A stretch of 64,000 bases of DNA from Heliocidaris tuberculata (lineage: Eukaryota; Echinodermata; Echinoidea; Camarodonta; Echinometridae), in the NCBI GenBank assembly GCA_025618425.1, contig CM046838.1:5019715-5083714 (forward strand), read 5' to 3'. Of the stretch, positions 12,924-25,265 are shown piece after piece. Both the position numbers and the translations under genes were made by a program. A model generated the notes under the pieces. The model was given only the letters and a program-made list of their open reading frames with translations. It ran no database searches and was not told the origin of the DNA. The stretch's first letter is position 1, and every line of letters starts with the position of its first letter.

Positions 12924-13276
12924 TTAATACAGTAGACAATGACATCATAGAAATGCACATATAAAAGAGTGATCAACAGAAAAATCCTTCCTGAAAATGT
13001 AATATTCATTTTCTATCTTTTCCTATATGAATCCCATCTGATGTGAGCATACTAAAACTAAATGCATGGTCAACGCTATGTCCAAAATATTATATTATGT
13101 CGATTGTGATTATAAAGTAAGGTTGGTAAAACAGGTATTTTCTTGATGTCTAATTATTGGGGGGAGGGGGGGAATACCTTGCATCGAACCTCTGCATCAG
13201 AAAGAAAGGGAGAAAAGACATAAGGAAATCAGTTTATATCATGAAAGGGCCATCCTGTATAAAGAAAACTTGAATA

Positions 13277-13560
13277 AAATGTGAACATATTTTTTTTTTT
13301 TTTTTAGATACGGAATAAAAGGAAGAGTATATCCTAGGAGAGAGAGGGGGAGAAGGAGGAGGAGAGAGAGACGATGGTAGGTACATAGAGGAAGATGGAC
13401 AAAGAGAGAGAAAAGTGAGAGAAAGAGAGAAAAAAAGACAAACAAACAGACGAAGAGAGGGAAAGAGGGAAATCAAGAGAGACGTAGAGACTCAAAGATA
13501 GAAAGGGAGATAGATAGAAAGAGAGAGAGGGAGAGAGAGAGGGAGAGAGAGAGGGGGGAT
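13277..13560. repeat. Poly-T and purine-rich (GA) low-complexity block
   Basis: A T run at about 13290-13306 is followed by about 240 bases of almost pure A/G on the plus strand with GAGA microsatellite parts. Open frames on the minus strand are composition artefacts. Confidence 0.85.
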
Positions 13561-13863
13561 ATAGATGAGGTTATGGAACTAGGTTGTATTGTTTATTTTC
13601 TACAGGTGTATCCGTTTGTTATCGACCTGACGTCATACCTAGCTCCAGCCATCGACCTTTAGATGGACATGATTGCCGAAGCCCTCTTAAAATCACTTTG
13701 TCCACCATGGAAAGCTTCCTAAAATAATTTCAACATGCTGTGTCTAATGATAATAATCTTTTCAAAATTTCAGTTTACGTTCGGGATAAATAACGCGTAA
13801 CAAACTTCAGTGAAAGATTTCGTGAGGTGTGCCATCACGATCCAAACAATATATTTTATGCAT

Positions 13864-14075
13864 ACTCTCTCTAAAAAAAGAGTGAATTTTCACTATGTTT
13901 TCACACCCCCGGGAGTCACGTGAGTCACGTCAGTGATCACCTGTTTAGGAGTGAATATCGAGTGACTATCGAGTGCTCTCTAAAAGGAAAAGAGTGAAGT
14001 TTCACTCTATTTTCATTCCCCCGGGTAGTGACGTCAGTGATCACTCGATTTTTTTTTTTTTTTTTAGAGAGAGAG
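13864..14075. mobile_element. Inverted-repeat element with internally duplicated arm (212 bp)
   Basis: Starts actctctctaaaaaaa and ends with the inverse ttttttagagagagagt. Inside, a unit of about 100 bases containing agagtgaa, cccccggg and gtcagtgatcac occurs twice in direct orientation. The second unit includes the palindrome tgacgtca. Probably a miniature transposon or foldback repeat. Confidence 0.55.
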
Positions 14076-15848
14076 TTTAAACGTGCATTTTACAAGGTAC
14101 AAGTAGATTTTATTTTTCATTATGAGAAGCAAAGGGACCAAAATAACAGCTATATAAGCATATCTAAAATGTACAAGTGGTAGGACCTATCCGCATTTCA
14201 AATTTCTATGGTTTATGCATATTGTACTCGACTAGTGCACGAAGTTGAGGGCCTAGTCATTTTTGACTCCCTTTCAGACTCAGTTAGACAGTTATACACT
14301 TGCAGCAATCAAACAATTCTACATAAACTTATGAAACAATTAGTAACAGGACAACTATGTACCATCCCCAGACTATCACCCTCCGGACGACGCTCGGACA
14401 ACTATCCCTGCGACAACTACCACACTAATACAATCTCTGGACAACAACCGCTTCAGAATTACAAGATTAATCTCAGACAACTCTAAAAATTAATGTACTT
14501 TTAAAAGGTTGGAGGAATGACAACATTTTCAAAGTGGTAAATTGATACTTTTAATATGCTGGAGCCTATCTTTATACTGATGGAACCCGCATGTTAAAAG
14601 TGTGAATCTACCATTTTTAAAAGGTTTTTAGGTTATTGAATTTGTAGTTGTCCGGGGGAATGGTCCTCGGGGTTGTCGTACGCGAGTATCATCCAGAGTT
14701 GTTTATCAATAACAACACTGGGTATTATACGTGTTCACAACGAGTTGAACTTTAACATTCATGTAAGTTATCTTTATCAGCTAGACCTACAGCTATAATG
14801 TTGCTTCATTATATCCGTCTACTTCTTTTCCATTCCTGCCATCATAGGGGGATGCTGAAAACAGTTCACGTGTAGATAGGTCATTCGAAACGTGTCATAG
14901 GAACAGTTGGCGCCATATTGTAACATCGACCATAATGAGCAATTACAGACATCATAAATCACTCTCAATGTATCCTAATCATGATTCTTGACAAACTCTT
15001 GCTCATCTCCTATATGTGGCCTTTTAGTGGCGGATCTAGGATTCTCGATCCTCGGGGTCGAAGTTTTATTTATCATTTTTTAGCCGCTGATAAACATGAA
15101 AGAAAAATAAAACATAAGATAACAAAACTGAACAAAACAACATGTTCCACTCGGTCGGGACGGGAATGACACGTCACAGAATTGTCCCCCCCCCCCTCCC
15201 GTCGCTAAGCTTCCTCAAATGCCGCCCCCCCCCCCCCCCCCCCCCCGCCATGACAAGAAATTGCCGCCCTTTTCTAGGATAGTCGGGCAGTGCTAAATAT
15301 CTATTTTGCATTTCATTCTTACAATAATTCAACAAAATGCACTTTGTCTTTGTTAAAACCTTAACTAACTGCAAACTGGTTGTGTCAAATAAAAGGAGGA
15401 GCTAGTAGTACTACAGTACAAGGTCTATGGAAGCTATAGTCTTCAGTTTGTGCATGCAGTTCAGACCCTGTCAGTTTAGGCCTTATGAGTTATGACCGAC
15501 AAGGGTTAACCTGCAAAACTAGGAAGCACCCAAGCATTGTGATTTTGTTTCACCTAGAATGATAGGCCAATATACAATAAGGAGAGATAGATGCACGAAT
15601 CGAGTTAGGATGACTCGGCCATCACTTACTACAAGATCACTCATGACCTTTTACGCGGAAATCGTCCAACAAACACAGTTTAGCATGCATTAACAAGGGA
15701 AGACAAGCAAGGCAAACATAGCATCACGCAAGATTCTCTTAACAAAAACAAAAACAAAAAAAAAAAAAAAAAAAAAAAAACTATTATAATCATGGTGTCT
15801 GCACTCTGCAAGTCATTAATGACAAAATGAAGGAAAATAATTGCTTAC
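14076..15848. other. Non-coding; no gene recognised
   Basis: Contains a partial gtggcggatctagga repeat near 15027 (the same family bounds 24780-24960) and C tracts at about 15186-15197 and 15225-15246. Poly-A at about 15757-15780. No convincing exons on either strand. Confidence 0.4.
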
Positions 15849-15920
15849 CACTCCTCCCGACTCATGCGCCATATTGTTGTCAATGTCACCGGCAGGGGTT
15901 GCGTAGATATCCATATCCAT
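15849..15920 (-). CDS. Candidate alternative first coding exon, probably caveolin
   Basis: On the minus strand an ATG at 15920 opens 24 codons (MDMDIYATPAG, then ...AHESGGV) and ends exactly at a gtaagc splice donor in phase 0. An in-frame TGA lies a few codons upstream, so this is the first possible start. The next downstream gene on this strand is caveolin, whose first exon (5016-5114) also ends in phase 0. Either exon could therefore splice to caveolin exon 2 and change the cytosolic N-terminus. It could instead start an unrelated gene. In copy 2 the equivalent exon would lie past the window end. No conserved domain is visible in this short stretch. Confidence 0.5.
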
Positions 15921-17323
15921 ACCACTCGATTGTACCCTCAGTCATATACGATACAGCTACAAGAGTCGGATAGGGAGAGAGAGGGGTAAATTGTTACCCC
16001 CTCAAACGATTTCACCTGTTAGATTTGAGGTCGCACTTCCGAATTCACTTTGGCAGGGGTCTTGAATGATTAATCTCAGAGGTAATCCAGAGTTTACCTT
16101 CGAACTCCAATACAGACTTCAAAACAATTAGTAAATGAGATATTAAGAACTATAACTTAGAAGTTAGTTCGACTGTTTTGCTCTTTCTCTCATCGTTTAC
16201 GGTATCTGCTCCGAGTCGAGATGGGTACTGTGTTTCAGATATGTTCTTATAATGATGAACAGTGCATTGCTTCAGGAATCAGGACAACATCTCAACAACA
16301 TCTCAATCTCAATCTCAATCTTGTAAGAGGCTATATATAATTTATGTAATGGTTACGTAATCCTGTCTTCATCCGGGCTCTCCTCTCCAGCTACACGAAG
16401 AAACTCTCATCTGACATTATACTCGCTGTTTTTAGTTCAGGATTACGGACTAAATTATAGCTCATTCATTTCACTTCTTCCTACTATCACGCAGCTTGTG
16501 AAGATGTTTCCACTTCAAGTCATTTTGCAACAAAAATAATCCCCACTAATTTTATCGCAAGATTAACAACTGTTGGGTTCAAGGTACACTCGGAGTGTAT
16601 GCTTGACAGATGAGAAACAACATCAACAACAGTCATAATCAGCTCGAGACCCAGTTTTAGGTTCACCCTCTTTATGATTACCCGTCAATGCCACGGAAAC
16701 TCAAGCTCCTTGGAAACAGGAAGGGGGTACATCCACGTCAAACTTTAGGCTACCCTGGCTCACAGACAAGACCCCTTCCCCTCGGGAATTTCAAGACGAA
16801 TCAATTGGAATGGTTATGAAAGTGCTCATTCGGAATGAAGCAGAATGTACCGAGAAGCAATGAAACACGGTATACCTCAGGAAATACAAATGGATTAGCT
16901 GGTATGAAACCGAGATTAATCAGTATGGTCTGATTGACCAGTATTTGGCAAACATCCTGTCTACCCAAGCTAGATTGGTCAAGTTGGACGAGAGCCTATT
17001 TCGGATATGATTATTGATGAGCAACAAACATAGTTATTGTTAAAGAAGGAGGTATCCATTGTATTCCAAGGGGCCCTATATGACCTTGGAATTGTGATAT
17101 AATCCACTAAAGCCTTATTACACAAATACAAGCCACATAGCATGATAAATCTTTAACTATGGCCATGAAATAAATAACAACATAATAATCGCCTGTATAA
17201 ACAGTAAAAATTATCCGGTTTCAAGAGCTGTTATTATTACTCAGCTTTAATAATTTACCATTTTGATGTAACATTATGGAGTTTCTATCTACCAGATTCT
17301 TCTTCACTTTGTCATAATATTGG
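15921..17323. other. Upstream flank of exon 15849-15920; otherwise non-coding
   Basis: A TATA-like stretch on the minus strand (attatatatag) lies at about 16331-16341, some 400 bases upstream of the candidate ATG, and a short caatct tandem occurs near 16303-16320. No receptor exons are found here although they would be expected if the scaffold order were right. Confidence 0.35.
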
Positions 17324-17823
17324 NNNNNNNNNNNNNNNNNNNNNNNNNNNNNNNNNNNNNNNNNNNNNNNNNNNNNNNNNNNNNNNNNNNNNNNNNNNNN
17401 NNNNNNNNNNNNNNNNNNNNNNNNNNNNNNNNNNNNNNNNNNNNNNNNNNNNNNNNNNNNNNNNNNNNNNNNNNNNNNNNNNNNNNNNNNNNNNNNNNNN
17501 NNNNNNNNNNNNNNNNNNNNNNNNNNNNNNNNNNNNNNNNNNNNNNNNNNNNNNNNNNNNNNNNNNNNNNNNNNNNNNNNNNNNNNNNNNNNNNNNNNNN
17601 NNNNNNNNNNNNNNNNNNNNNNNNNNNNNNNNNNNNNNNNNNNNNNNNNNNNNNNNNNNNNNNNNNNNNNNNNNNNNNNNNNNNNNNNNNNNNNNNNNNN
17701 NNNNNNNNNNNNNNNNNNNNNNNNNNNNNNNNNNNNNNNNNNNNNNNNNNNNNNNNNNNNNNNNNNNNNNNNNNNNNNNNNNNNNNNNNNNNNNNNNNNN
17801 NNNNNNNNNNNNNNNNNNNNNNN
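17324..17823. other. Assembly gap, 500 N
   Basis: Exactly 500 undetermined bases, a size typical of a placeholder rather than a measured gap. It separates the contig with repeat copy 1 from the contig with all of the receptor, F-box and caveolin coding exons. Order and distance across it should not be trusted. Confidence 0.99.
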
Positions 17824-17920
17824 TTCCTTGAAAACTGACTGTCTTGTTAATATTTCATTGTAAAAAAATGTACAGTGTACTACCTTGACTTTCATGGCAC
17901 TTGTTTTTTTTTACCTACAG

Positions 17921-19331
17921 CTGCAGGAGAAATACCTTGTGTCAAAGACAATGGAATGTGTTCCTACCTCTGTGTGGCTTCACCACAGGTTGATGGTCCT
18001 GCAGATTACACCTGCCTCTGCCCCGTCGGTATATCACTCTCCGCTGATGGACACACCTGTGTAGGAGATGAACCACACCCAAGTGTCCCTCAACCTACAG
18101 TGCCTTCAACAACCTCCAAACACACCATCGCCCCTAAACCCACCACCACCCTACCTCCCGTCAAACCCTCTACGCCTGCAAGTGCTACCATTACTACACC
18201 AAAGAAGATTGCAGCGACGACGATGGGCAATGACATTACTTTAGCCACAAAAGAAGGAGGAAATGCTGCTGGTCATGTGGTAACATCCATCCCAATGGCC
18301 AACACCCACATGATTGTAGCAGTCGTCATTGGTATCATCCTTGTACTACTTCTCATCGTCCTCCTAATCTTCTTTGTACTCTACAGGTGAGTGAAGATTA
18401 ATTTACTAGCCATCTTTGTCATTGTTATTTCAAAATGTGTCAGTGCCTTGGTGATAAAATTTGACCAATGTAACAACATCCCAAATGTCATTACAAAGAG
18501 ACATGTGCATTTATCTGAAAGAAAAAAATGAATACGCTTCTAAATTGGACACTGTATATAAAATTTGACTGCGACATCTGAAAAGTGATTACTCCCTAAA
18601 TCTGTAACATGTATTATTATAATAATAATAGTGATAGCTACATTTATATTGCGCACTATCCCAGGGGATGCTCAAGGCGCCTACAAAGTACTACTATTAC
18701 CCTGGCTTTAGCCGTGGTGTAAATAGATTTTAAAATTTTTAAAAGCTTGTTTACAAGTTGTCTGTTATTGCTTTTATAACTCAAGCATGATTTTCTTAAA
18801 CAAATTTTTTATCTTGTGATTGCAGGAGACACTCCAACCGCAAGAGGAGGACAATGAACTTTGACAACCCGGTATACAGAAAGACAACAGAAGAAACCTT
18901 CTCATTAGACCCTGAGACAAAGTATGATCACAATGTTGGGAGACCTGGCAAGAATGGAAATGCTTATGTTAGGGTGAGTTTCCTCTATGTTGTGCCATTC
19001 ACTCTTCAAGTATTCATAATCATAGCTAAGTAAGAGCTCATTGATAAAGATAATCGGGGATTCTTGCAAAGTTTGATGTAAAGTAGACTTACGGCACTCC
19101 TTGTCCTATATTAAAAAAGAAGATATATTTTTTAACCCTTTTGATGTAACCCTTCATTTCTTATATGTACCCTTTTTACATGGATAAATAAATTAGGTAC
19201 GTGTAATGATGATAAAAGTGTCATGTCATAATGTACTAATTTTTTTACTTTGTTACTTTTCTTTGAAATACAAATTAATAGTTTCCTTCTTTTTTTTTTT
19301 TCTTTTACAGATCAATGAGGAAATGGCATAA
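17921..19331 (+). CDS. VLDLR: LDLR/VLDLR-family receptor, C-terminal three exons (partial)
   Basis: Exons 17921-18386, 18826-18973 and 19311-19331 join in frame into about 210 residues; splice sites are cctacag/gtgagt, ttgcag/gtgagt and ttttacag. The upstream part (ligand-binding repeats, YWTD propeller) is missing, since the first exon begins in phase 1 just after the gap. Order: a six-cysteine EGF-like module (CVKDNGMC...GHTC) as follows the propeller in LDL receptors; a Thr/Pro/Ser-rich stalk suited to O-glycosylation; one transmembrane helix (MIVAVVIGIILVLLLIV...); and a basic start to a cytoplasmic tail carrying MNFDNPVY. FDNPVY is the FxNPxY signal for clathrin endocytosis and for PTB adaptors (Dab, ARH), and the flanking KTTEE matches vertebrate VLDLR best. 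The tail ends RINEEMA. An invertebrate gene is probably co-orthologous to LDLR, VLDLR and LRP8. Role by family: uptake of lipoprotein or yolk ligands at the plasma membrane. Confidence 0.9.
18612..18722. repeat. SINE-like interspersed repeat in receptor intron
   Basis: An ATT-type run followed by tacatttatattgcgcact and ctcaaggcgcctacaaag resembles the atttatatagcgc...ctcaaagcgctttaca repeat found in many aquatic animal genomes. It lies in the intron between the transmembrane exon and the NPVY exon. Family assignment tentative. Confidence 0.45.
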
Positions 19332-19836
19332 TGTTAGCCTTCAACTAGGACCAATGTTTTAGTTACGTACCTAGCTTGCATCAGTTTTCCACCAACTGCC
19401 AAGCCTAGCTGGTCCAGAATACTGCACTTGAAATTAGACTGTCTGGATGCAGAAAGGCTCAAAGTAATGCTGAAGTGGAATAACTGAAATTGGCAACAAC
19501 AAGAAAGTGGATTGTATGCCGTGGTCATGGTTTTATTCCCTTGCCAAAGTACAAAGAAGATAGAAAGTTCAACATGCTCTGCTGAACTATTTTTGCTAGG
19601 AGACTGAGAGGAGAGAGGGAGAAGAAGAAGATGCTATAGAGATTATGATTTATTAATGGTGCTATATTTTTGTATGGAAAAGAAGAGAGGTGAATTGGTG
19701 ATCTTTCTCTTCATCAAGTTCGATGATGCTTATCCCCGACTGCCCTTCACCATAAAGAATTGTCTGTTTGATTAAGCTGGAGTAGAGTTTACCAAATCGA
19801 GTGTGCCTTCTTATTTATTGTCCAAAATAAAATGCA
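19332..19836 (+). other. Receptor 3' untranslated region to first AATAAA
   Basis: Follows the TAA at 19329-19331. The first clear polyadenylation signal on the plus strand is AATAAA near 19826 (ccaaaataaaatgcag). Transcription could extend further, to about 22205 where another aataaaac lies. Confidence 0.4.
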
Positions 19837-22329
19837 GTGCTCTTTTGCTTATGCCAGTTGTAGTAGAATTCACAGCTGGCTTTTATCTCCTATTCATCCA
19901 CAGAGGACTCTAGTTTATGCTTTCATTGAGAGAATGAACTTAGGGACACTTTGTAAGAAGACTCAAAGAAATGACCCAAGGTCCTTTTTATGGTCTCTAC
20001 CTCAGAGAGGTGATACTGATACTTAAGTTGCATTTATGCAGGGATGGTTGAAGTGAGTCATTGCAGACAGCATAACAATGTGGCTCATTCCTCCATAGCT
20101 CAGTGCAAATTCTGCAGACATGAGTGGAATTTGGAAGCAATTATTTTGGAATTTTTCCCCTTGAAATTGAGATAGAAAATCCCTAAATCATTCCATGAGA
20201 ATTGTTTTTCTCTTGTAACATCTTTTCCCTTTGGTCAGGGAAAACTGTACATAATATGAAGACATTTATGCAAAGACATTTCTTGTACAGTGTGAATATG
20301 AAACTTAACATGTACATAGAAGGCAATCTGTAAATAAGAGCATGTAAGTATGTAATATTGTGTGTATGTCACATGTATGTAAATATAGAGAGTATTTGAC
20401 AGAAAAAAACATGCTGTACAAGACATGCAGTAAATGTACATGATAGATAATATTTATTTTGTAAATAGATCCAAGAGATATAGTATGCTTGCTTTATAGC
20501 TGGTGAGAAGTCATCACTGTAGCAGAAAAAGAAGATGAAAATTAGAACATGAAAACCAAGATAAGCAAAGCTGATTGTTGGGAATTCTCCAAGAAAGAAA
20601 AAAAAAAAGATAATTGCCAAAGGAGAACCCATTACAGAGGAGTGGTAAAAATCATGTCAAAAACAATACAAAATATAAACAAAAAATAAACAAAAAATTT
20701 TTAAAAATAGAAAAAAGAAAAAAAAGGAAAGAGGTAGACAGATGTATGGCAAGAAATAAAAGTAGATGGCCAGAATCATTTGTCAATGTTCATAGTAGAC
20801 ACACCTGTGTTTGTGTTACATATGCAAGGTGTTGGGCAGCAATAATCATTGCCTTTTTTTCTGAAATGTGTGAACTGGTTTGCAGTCAATCTGCCTCTAT
20901 GAGGTCAGATATATATCCTGATTCCAGATAGGAGAGGGATAGCATAGTAGAATGTGCACTTATTTATCTTCACATATATTAGTTAGTACATGTATCTGGG
21001 TTTCATGAAAGTACTTGTATATGAAGAGCAGGACGGGGGGACAACAGGGACGAGATGTTTCTCACTTGAGGACTGTTTGAAAGAAAGGTTGCCATATGAC
21101 GGCACACCTTGGTGGAAAGGGACATGTTTTACTGAAGTGAGCCATGAAGCCCGATACAGCAAACTTGGAAGAAAACAGAACAGAGACATATCTCTGCCTG
21201 CATGCTCAGAAACTTGTGCTAAAGGGCCCAACCACTCGTCTTATATCAGAAGTAGTTGTAGAATCCAGTTTATGGTATATATGCACAAGGTAAAATAGTA
21301 GTTTATGTATAATTATTCAACATCAATAGTTACAGTTTTGAATGTTAGAGATCTGTCCTTAATTACTGCCATGTTCAACCATTGAGTAGAAGATCAATAT
21401 GGTGATATAACTAATTCATGCTTTGCTACTTAGTTATATATATTTGGTAGAGAATTGAATAGCCTTTATCAGTACATCATATCACCTTTAATTCCTATAA
21501 ACTGAATGCCAATGTGTGTGATTATCTTATTAAAATTGATATGTTCATTTGGAGATATCTTTGATACAGATGATTATTCCAAGGCATTAATGCCATATAT
21601 GATAAAGCTGAAGATGATCTAGATGGATAGATATCCGTTTTCATCGAGTTCTGGTGATATATACATACATACATTAACATTTCATGTGTTAGTTGATTTG
21701 AGATAACATGAAATTTTATTAGTTTGTTTTCAGTTTATGCCAATATATAGACAACTCCGATTTAACTGTTCATTGTATTGTCTTTAGCTGTGTGCTCATC
21801 TATTGAGGCTTCATCTTTTTCCTTCTGAAATCTTTTAATTCTAGTTCTCTCATGTACAATGATATTGAATAACTTATTTATTGTACTCCTTTGCTATTCA
21901 TACGAAATAACTTCATCAACAGTTCATACCATTTATATTGGTTAATGTATTCGCTATTAAATATGTCTTTTCTGTGTAAAATATATAAGAAACACATAAG
22001 ACAAATAATGTTAAACTTTGACGGTATGCCATTTTCGAGAAGAAATGCAAACCCGATAATTAACTTGGAATTCAAGTTTTGTAAATATGTTTGTAAAGAA
22101 ATGATCGCTGAATAGTATTATAAATCAAGCGGTTATGATGTATAATTTAAGAATTACCTGAAAATCCGTTCCGTTGAATTCGATTCGAATGAAGATAAAT
22201 TATAAATAAAACAAAATGCGTTTAAAACGTTAAATGTGTTTTCAACTGTTAATATGGAATAGGATTCACCCTATCTGTGTTTTGAGTTGTACAAATTGTG
22301 ACGAGACAAGAGTTGAATAGAAAGCTAAA
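19837..22329. other. Non-coding downstream of receptor; no gene recognised
   Basis: AT-rich; open frames are short and lack domains. It may be a long 3' untranslated region. Confidence 0.4.
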
Positions 22330-22800
22330 TTGACGAGATACGGAGCGCGAATAGATACGAAGAGATTAGAAAAGTGAAGAGATACGAAGAATATTGAGAT
22401 TTATAAAAAAACGAAGAATAAAGAGAAAAATGTAAGAAGAGTGAGGAGATATTAAAGCAAAGGGATGAACGAAAACTGAAGAGATAAGAAATATCAATAC
22501 AGTAAGATATCAGAAGAGTGAAGAGATATGAAGAGTGAAAAGATAGATGAAAAGTGAGGAGAAACGAATAGTGAAAAGATAGATGAAAAGTGAAGAGACA
22601 CGAATAGTGAAAAGATACATGCAAAATGAATACATACGAAGAAGAGTGAATAGATACAAAGAGTTGAAAGATATATGAAGAGTGAAGAGATTCGAGGACA
22701 AGAGAGACACAAAATGTGATGATAAGAGCCGAAAGGTTATAAAGAAAAGCGAAGAGAAATATACTAAAAATGAAGAGGTAAGGCAAGTGAAAATAAAAGC
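22330..22800. repeat. Purine-rich imperfect minisatellite (gaagagatacgaagagtg-type)
   Basis: About 470 bases of irregular repeats of agatacgaagagtgaaaag-like units, almost pure purine on the plus strand. The same repeat, including the segment around acgaaaactgaagag, recurs at 25622-25830. Long Ser/Phe-rich minus-strand frames here are artefacts. Confidence 0.8.
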
Positions 22801-23299
22801 CTTAAAAACCACGAGTTTTTAAAGGGCGATCCTATAATACATACAGCGATATATTCTTCCATACATAATACAAAAATACACATAATGATTTACATAAGTT
22901 TATGTTTCACACAAATACATACTGTAACATAAAACACTTTTTCATATTAACATAATTATCCAATAACAAAAAAACATAAGTTTCTTAACGAATTGTTTTA
23001 AATCTTTTAAATTAAAACATAATCCTTATACTGAACACGGAACGCCTAAAGACGTCTTTAGGAGTTCTGTGATACTGAAGCAGTGAGTTTTGCTTTAAAT
23101 ATAGGACGCCCTCTGTCCCTACGCAAATATAGGAGCAAATATTCAATTCTGAATTTATAGCGATCGATCGTCTGAAAAGCGCCGTTAAACAATAAAACCA
23201 ACCAACCAAGGCTAATCCCACCCCTCCCTTCCCTCTAACTAACAAAATAATTTTGGCTTTTAAGCCTTCTCCAACTACCTCGTCGCCCCCAATCCCAGT

Positions 23300-24770
23300 T
23301 CTACATAATTATGTGGATAGGGGATGCTTCCCTATTGGACCAGTTTATGTATAATTTTTTTAATTCCATACCGCCTGGGCTCAAGCTCTACCTCGCTCTC
23401 CCTGTAGCTATCATTTGATTCAAATTTTCCCATTTTCTTAAAAGGAGATAAATTCTGTTTCTCTCCAAAGCCAAACTTTTTTCTTCTCATTCATTGAACT
23501 TGCGTTTCATTTCGTTCATGGTTATGTGTAAACTCCGTTCTCCTTCCCTAAATTTAAGAAACTTTACCAGAATTAGAAAATGGTTTACCAGCTGTTCCTT
23601 TCCTTGATCAATTTACTTTATTCCCCAAAATATGTCTTCCTAACTTAAATTACTAATAGATGTACGGGCAAACATATTATTACACTTCTTCCATATCAAA
23701 CGAGGGTTTCACAATCAAAAATATATGGCGGTATAATTATGTCTCCTCTTCCTTTTTGCAAAAACAACATATTCTTTTGGACAATTTCAAAACGAAACAA
23801 ATGATATTTGTGTAAGAATTCCAGGCAATAATTTTAAATTGAAACTCTATTTAAAGTACATTGTCATGATTGTCTTGGTCTCTTAAAGATGTTTTCAATA
23901 TCTTTATAAGAAAAATCATATTTATCTTTTATCCTCTCAAATCATATCTGGTGTTACAGGGTTCTTTTTAAAGAAATGCTGCATAACTTTTTTTTAGATA
24001 AAACATCATTTATCGATATAATTCTTTCTCCCAATACAAAAGCAATTCCCACCATCTCCCGAGTATTGTCATTATCATTTATAGTCATATTTCGTTTCCA
24101 GCTAACTCAAATGTTTTATGAATTATCTTTGTTGTTTTAAAGTCATTCTCATTCAATCCCAGCCTTTGGAAATATGGAACCAGTATGATCCATAATATGT
24201 TACAATTTATATATTTTTTATCAAATAATTTTTCGTAAAAATACACTTTTGTTGTTAAAAATTATTAATTTTGCTTCTCCCACCCAACAAAAATTCGAAA
24301 GTCAGATGATCTAGGTGCATAGGTACTCATATACTCACCATGTGAGGGATGCCACATAAATGAATTTGGAATAAACAAACAGCCTTCATAACTGTATTTT
24401 ACCCATCATTGTTAAATCTCTCGGTTTCCACCACTATATTTCTTTATTAAATTGTCTTTCACTTCCACAATTGAGGAGAAATATACCCCGAGAATCCTTA
24501 CAAATTCTACTTTTTTACCAAAGGATCACATGGCTATCCTAGGAGCCTAACAACAATATCTTTGCCTTCTAATTGTTAATTCGAAGTCCTGATAATTTTC
24601 TAAATTTCCTTTGTGGAGTCCACTTTGCGAACAAAAATAGTCATATCATCAGTATACATAACCTGCCTCTCTTCTTCATCTCCAAAACATATTCCTTTGA
24701 CTGCATTGTTATATCGTATATCATGTGCCAGTATTTCTATACATAATTATAAAAAGATAAGGAGATAGAG
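23300..24770 (-). pseudogene. LINE remnant 1: L1/Tx1-like reverse transcriptase, heavily decayed
   Basis: Minus-strand translation of about 24601-24750 gives KGICFGDEEERQVMYTDDMT followed by IFVRKVDSTKEI, the YxDD catalytic box of a non-LTR reverse transcriptase (here YTDD). Farther on, with many stops and frameshifts, come segments resembling the L1/Tx1 C-terminal half, such as PRDLTMMGKIQL and YSKFIYVASL at about 24370-24430. No intact frame remains. The 3' limit near 23300 is approximate. Confidence 0.65.
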
Positions 24771-24779
24771 GATCCAGGG

Positions 24780-24960
24780 GGCAGTGGCGGATCCAGGAGG
24801 GGTCCAGGGGCTCAAAAAATGCTGAGGATTTTTTGAGTTAAGAAGGGACCCGAAAATGCTGAGGACCTTTTTTTTTTTTTTTTTTTTTTTTTTTGCTTAT
24901 CAGAAAATTTTGTGGATGTTGAGCCCCCTCCCTCAAAAAATCCTGGATCCGCCACTGCCA
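24780..24960. mobile_element. Inverted-repeat element with gtggcggatccagg ends (181 bp)
   Basis: The left end ggcagtggcggatccagga (24780-24798) is repeated exactly inverted at 24942-24960. The arms also share an inverted ctcaaaaaat motif, and a poly-T run of about 27 lies between them. Structure fits a miniature foldback transposon; a half-copy lies near 15027. Confidence 0.7.
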
Positions 24961-25159
24961 GGGGGTCACAACCTCCCCCCCTCAAACTTGCTGTCGGCAA
25001 ATGCGCATCCTCTTTCGGCAAAAAAGGAGTGGGTTTAAAAAGGGAGAGAAAAGAGAAAAGAAAAAAAATGAAAAAAGAAAGGAGAAGAAAAAAAAACAAT
25101 AAAAAAGATAAGGGAAAGGAAAGGAAGACAAAAATATAAAGAAAAGGAAAGAAAAACTG

Positions 25160-25229
25160 GCCATTTTGGCCAATCTGGAATGGTAATATTCGGGTAAAAG
25201 GTATGCCCCTTCGGCAGTGAGCTGCACCC

Positions 25230-25265
<36 letters not shown>

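Noticed and set aside
17221..17895. Long open frames across the N block
   Set aside because: Created by undetermined bases, not real coding sequence.
22330..22800. Possible CRISPR-like spaced repeats
   Set aside because: Units are contiguous and imperfect with no unique spacers, in a clearly eukaryotic context.
22325..22812. Ser/Phe-rich minus-strand frames up to 153 codons
   Set aside because: Reverse translation of a purine-rich minisatellite with no stop codons by composition.
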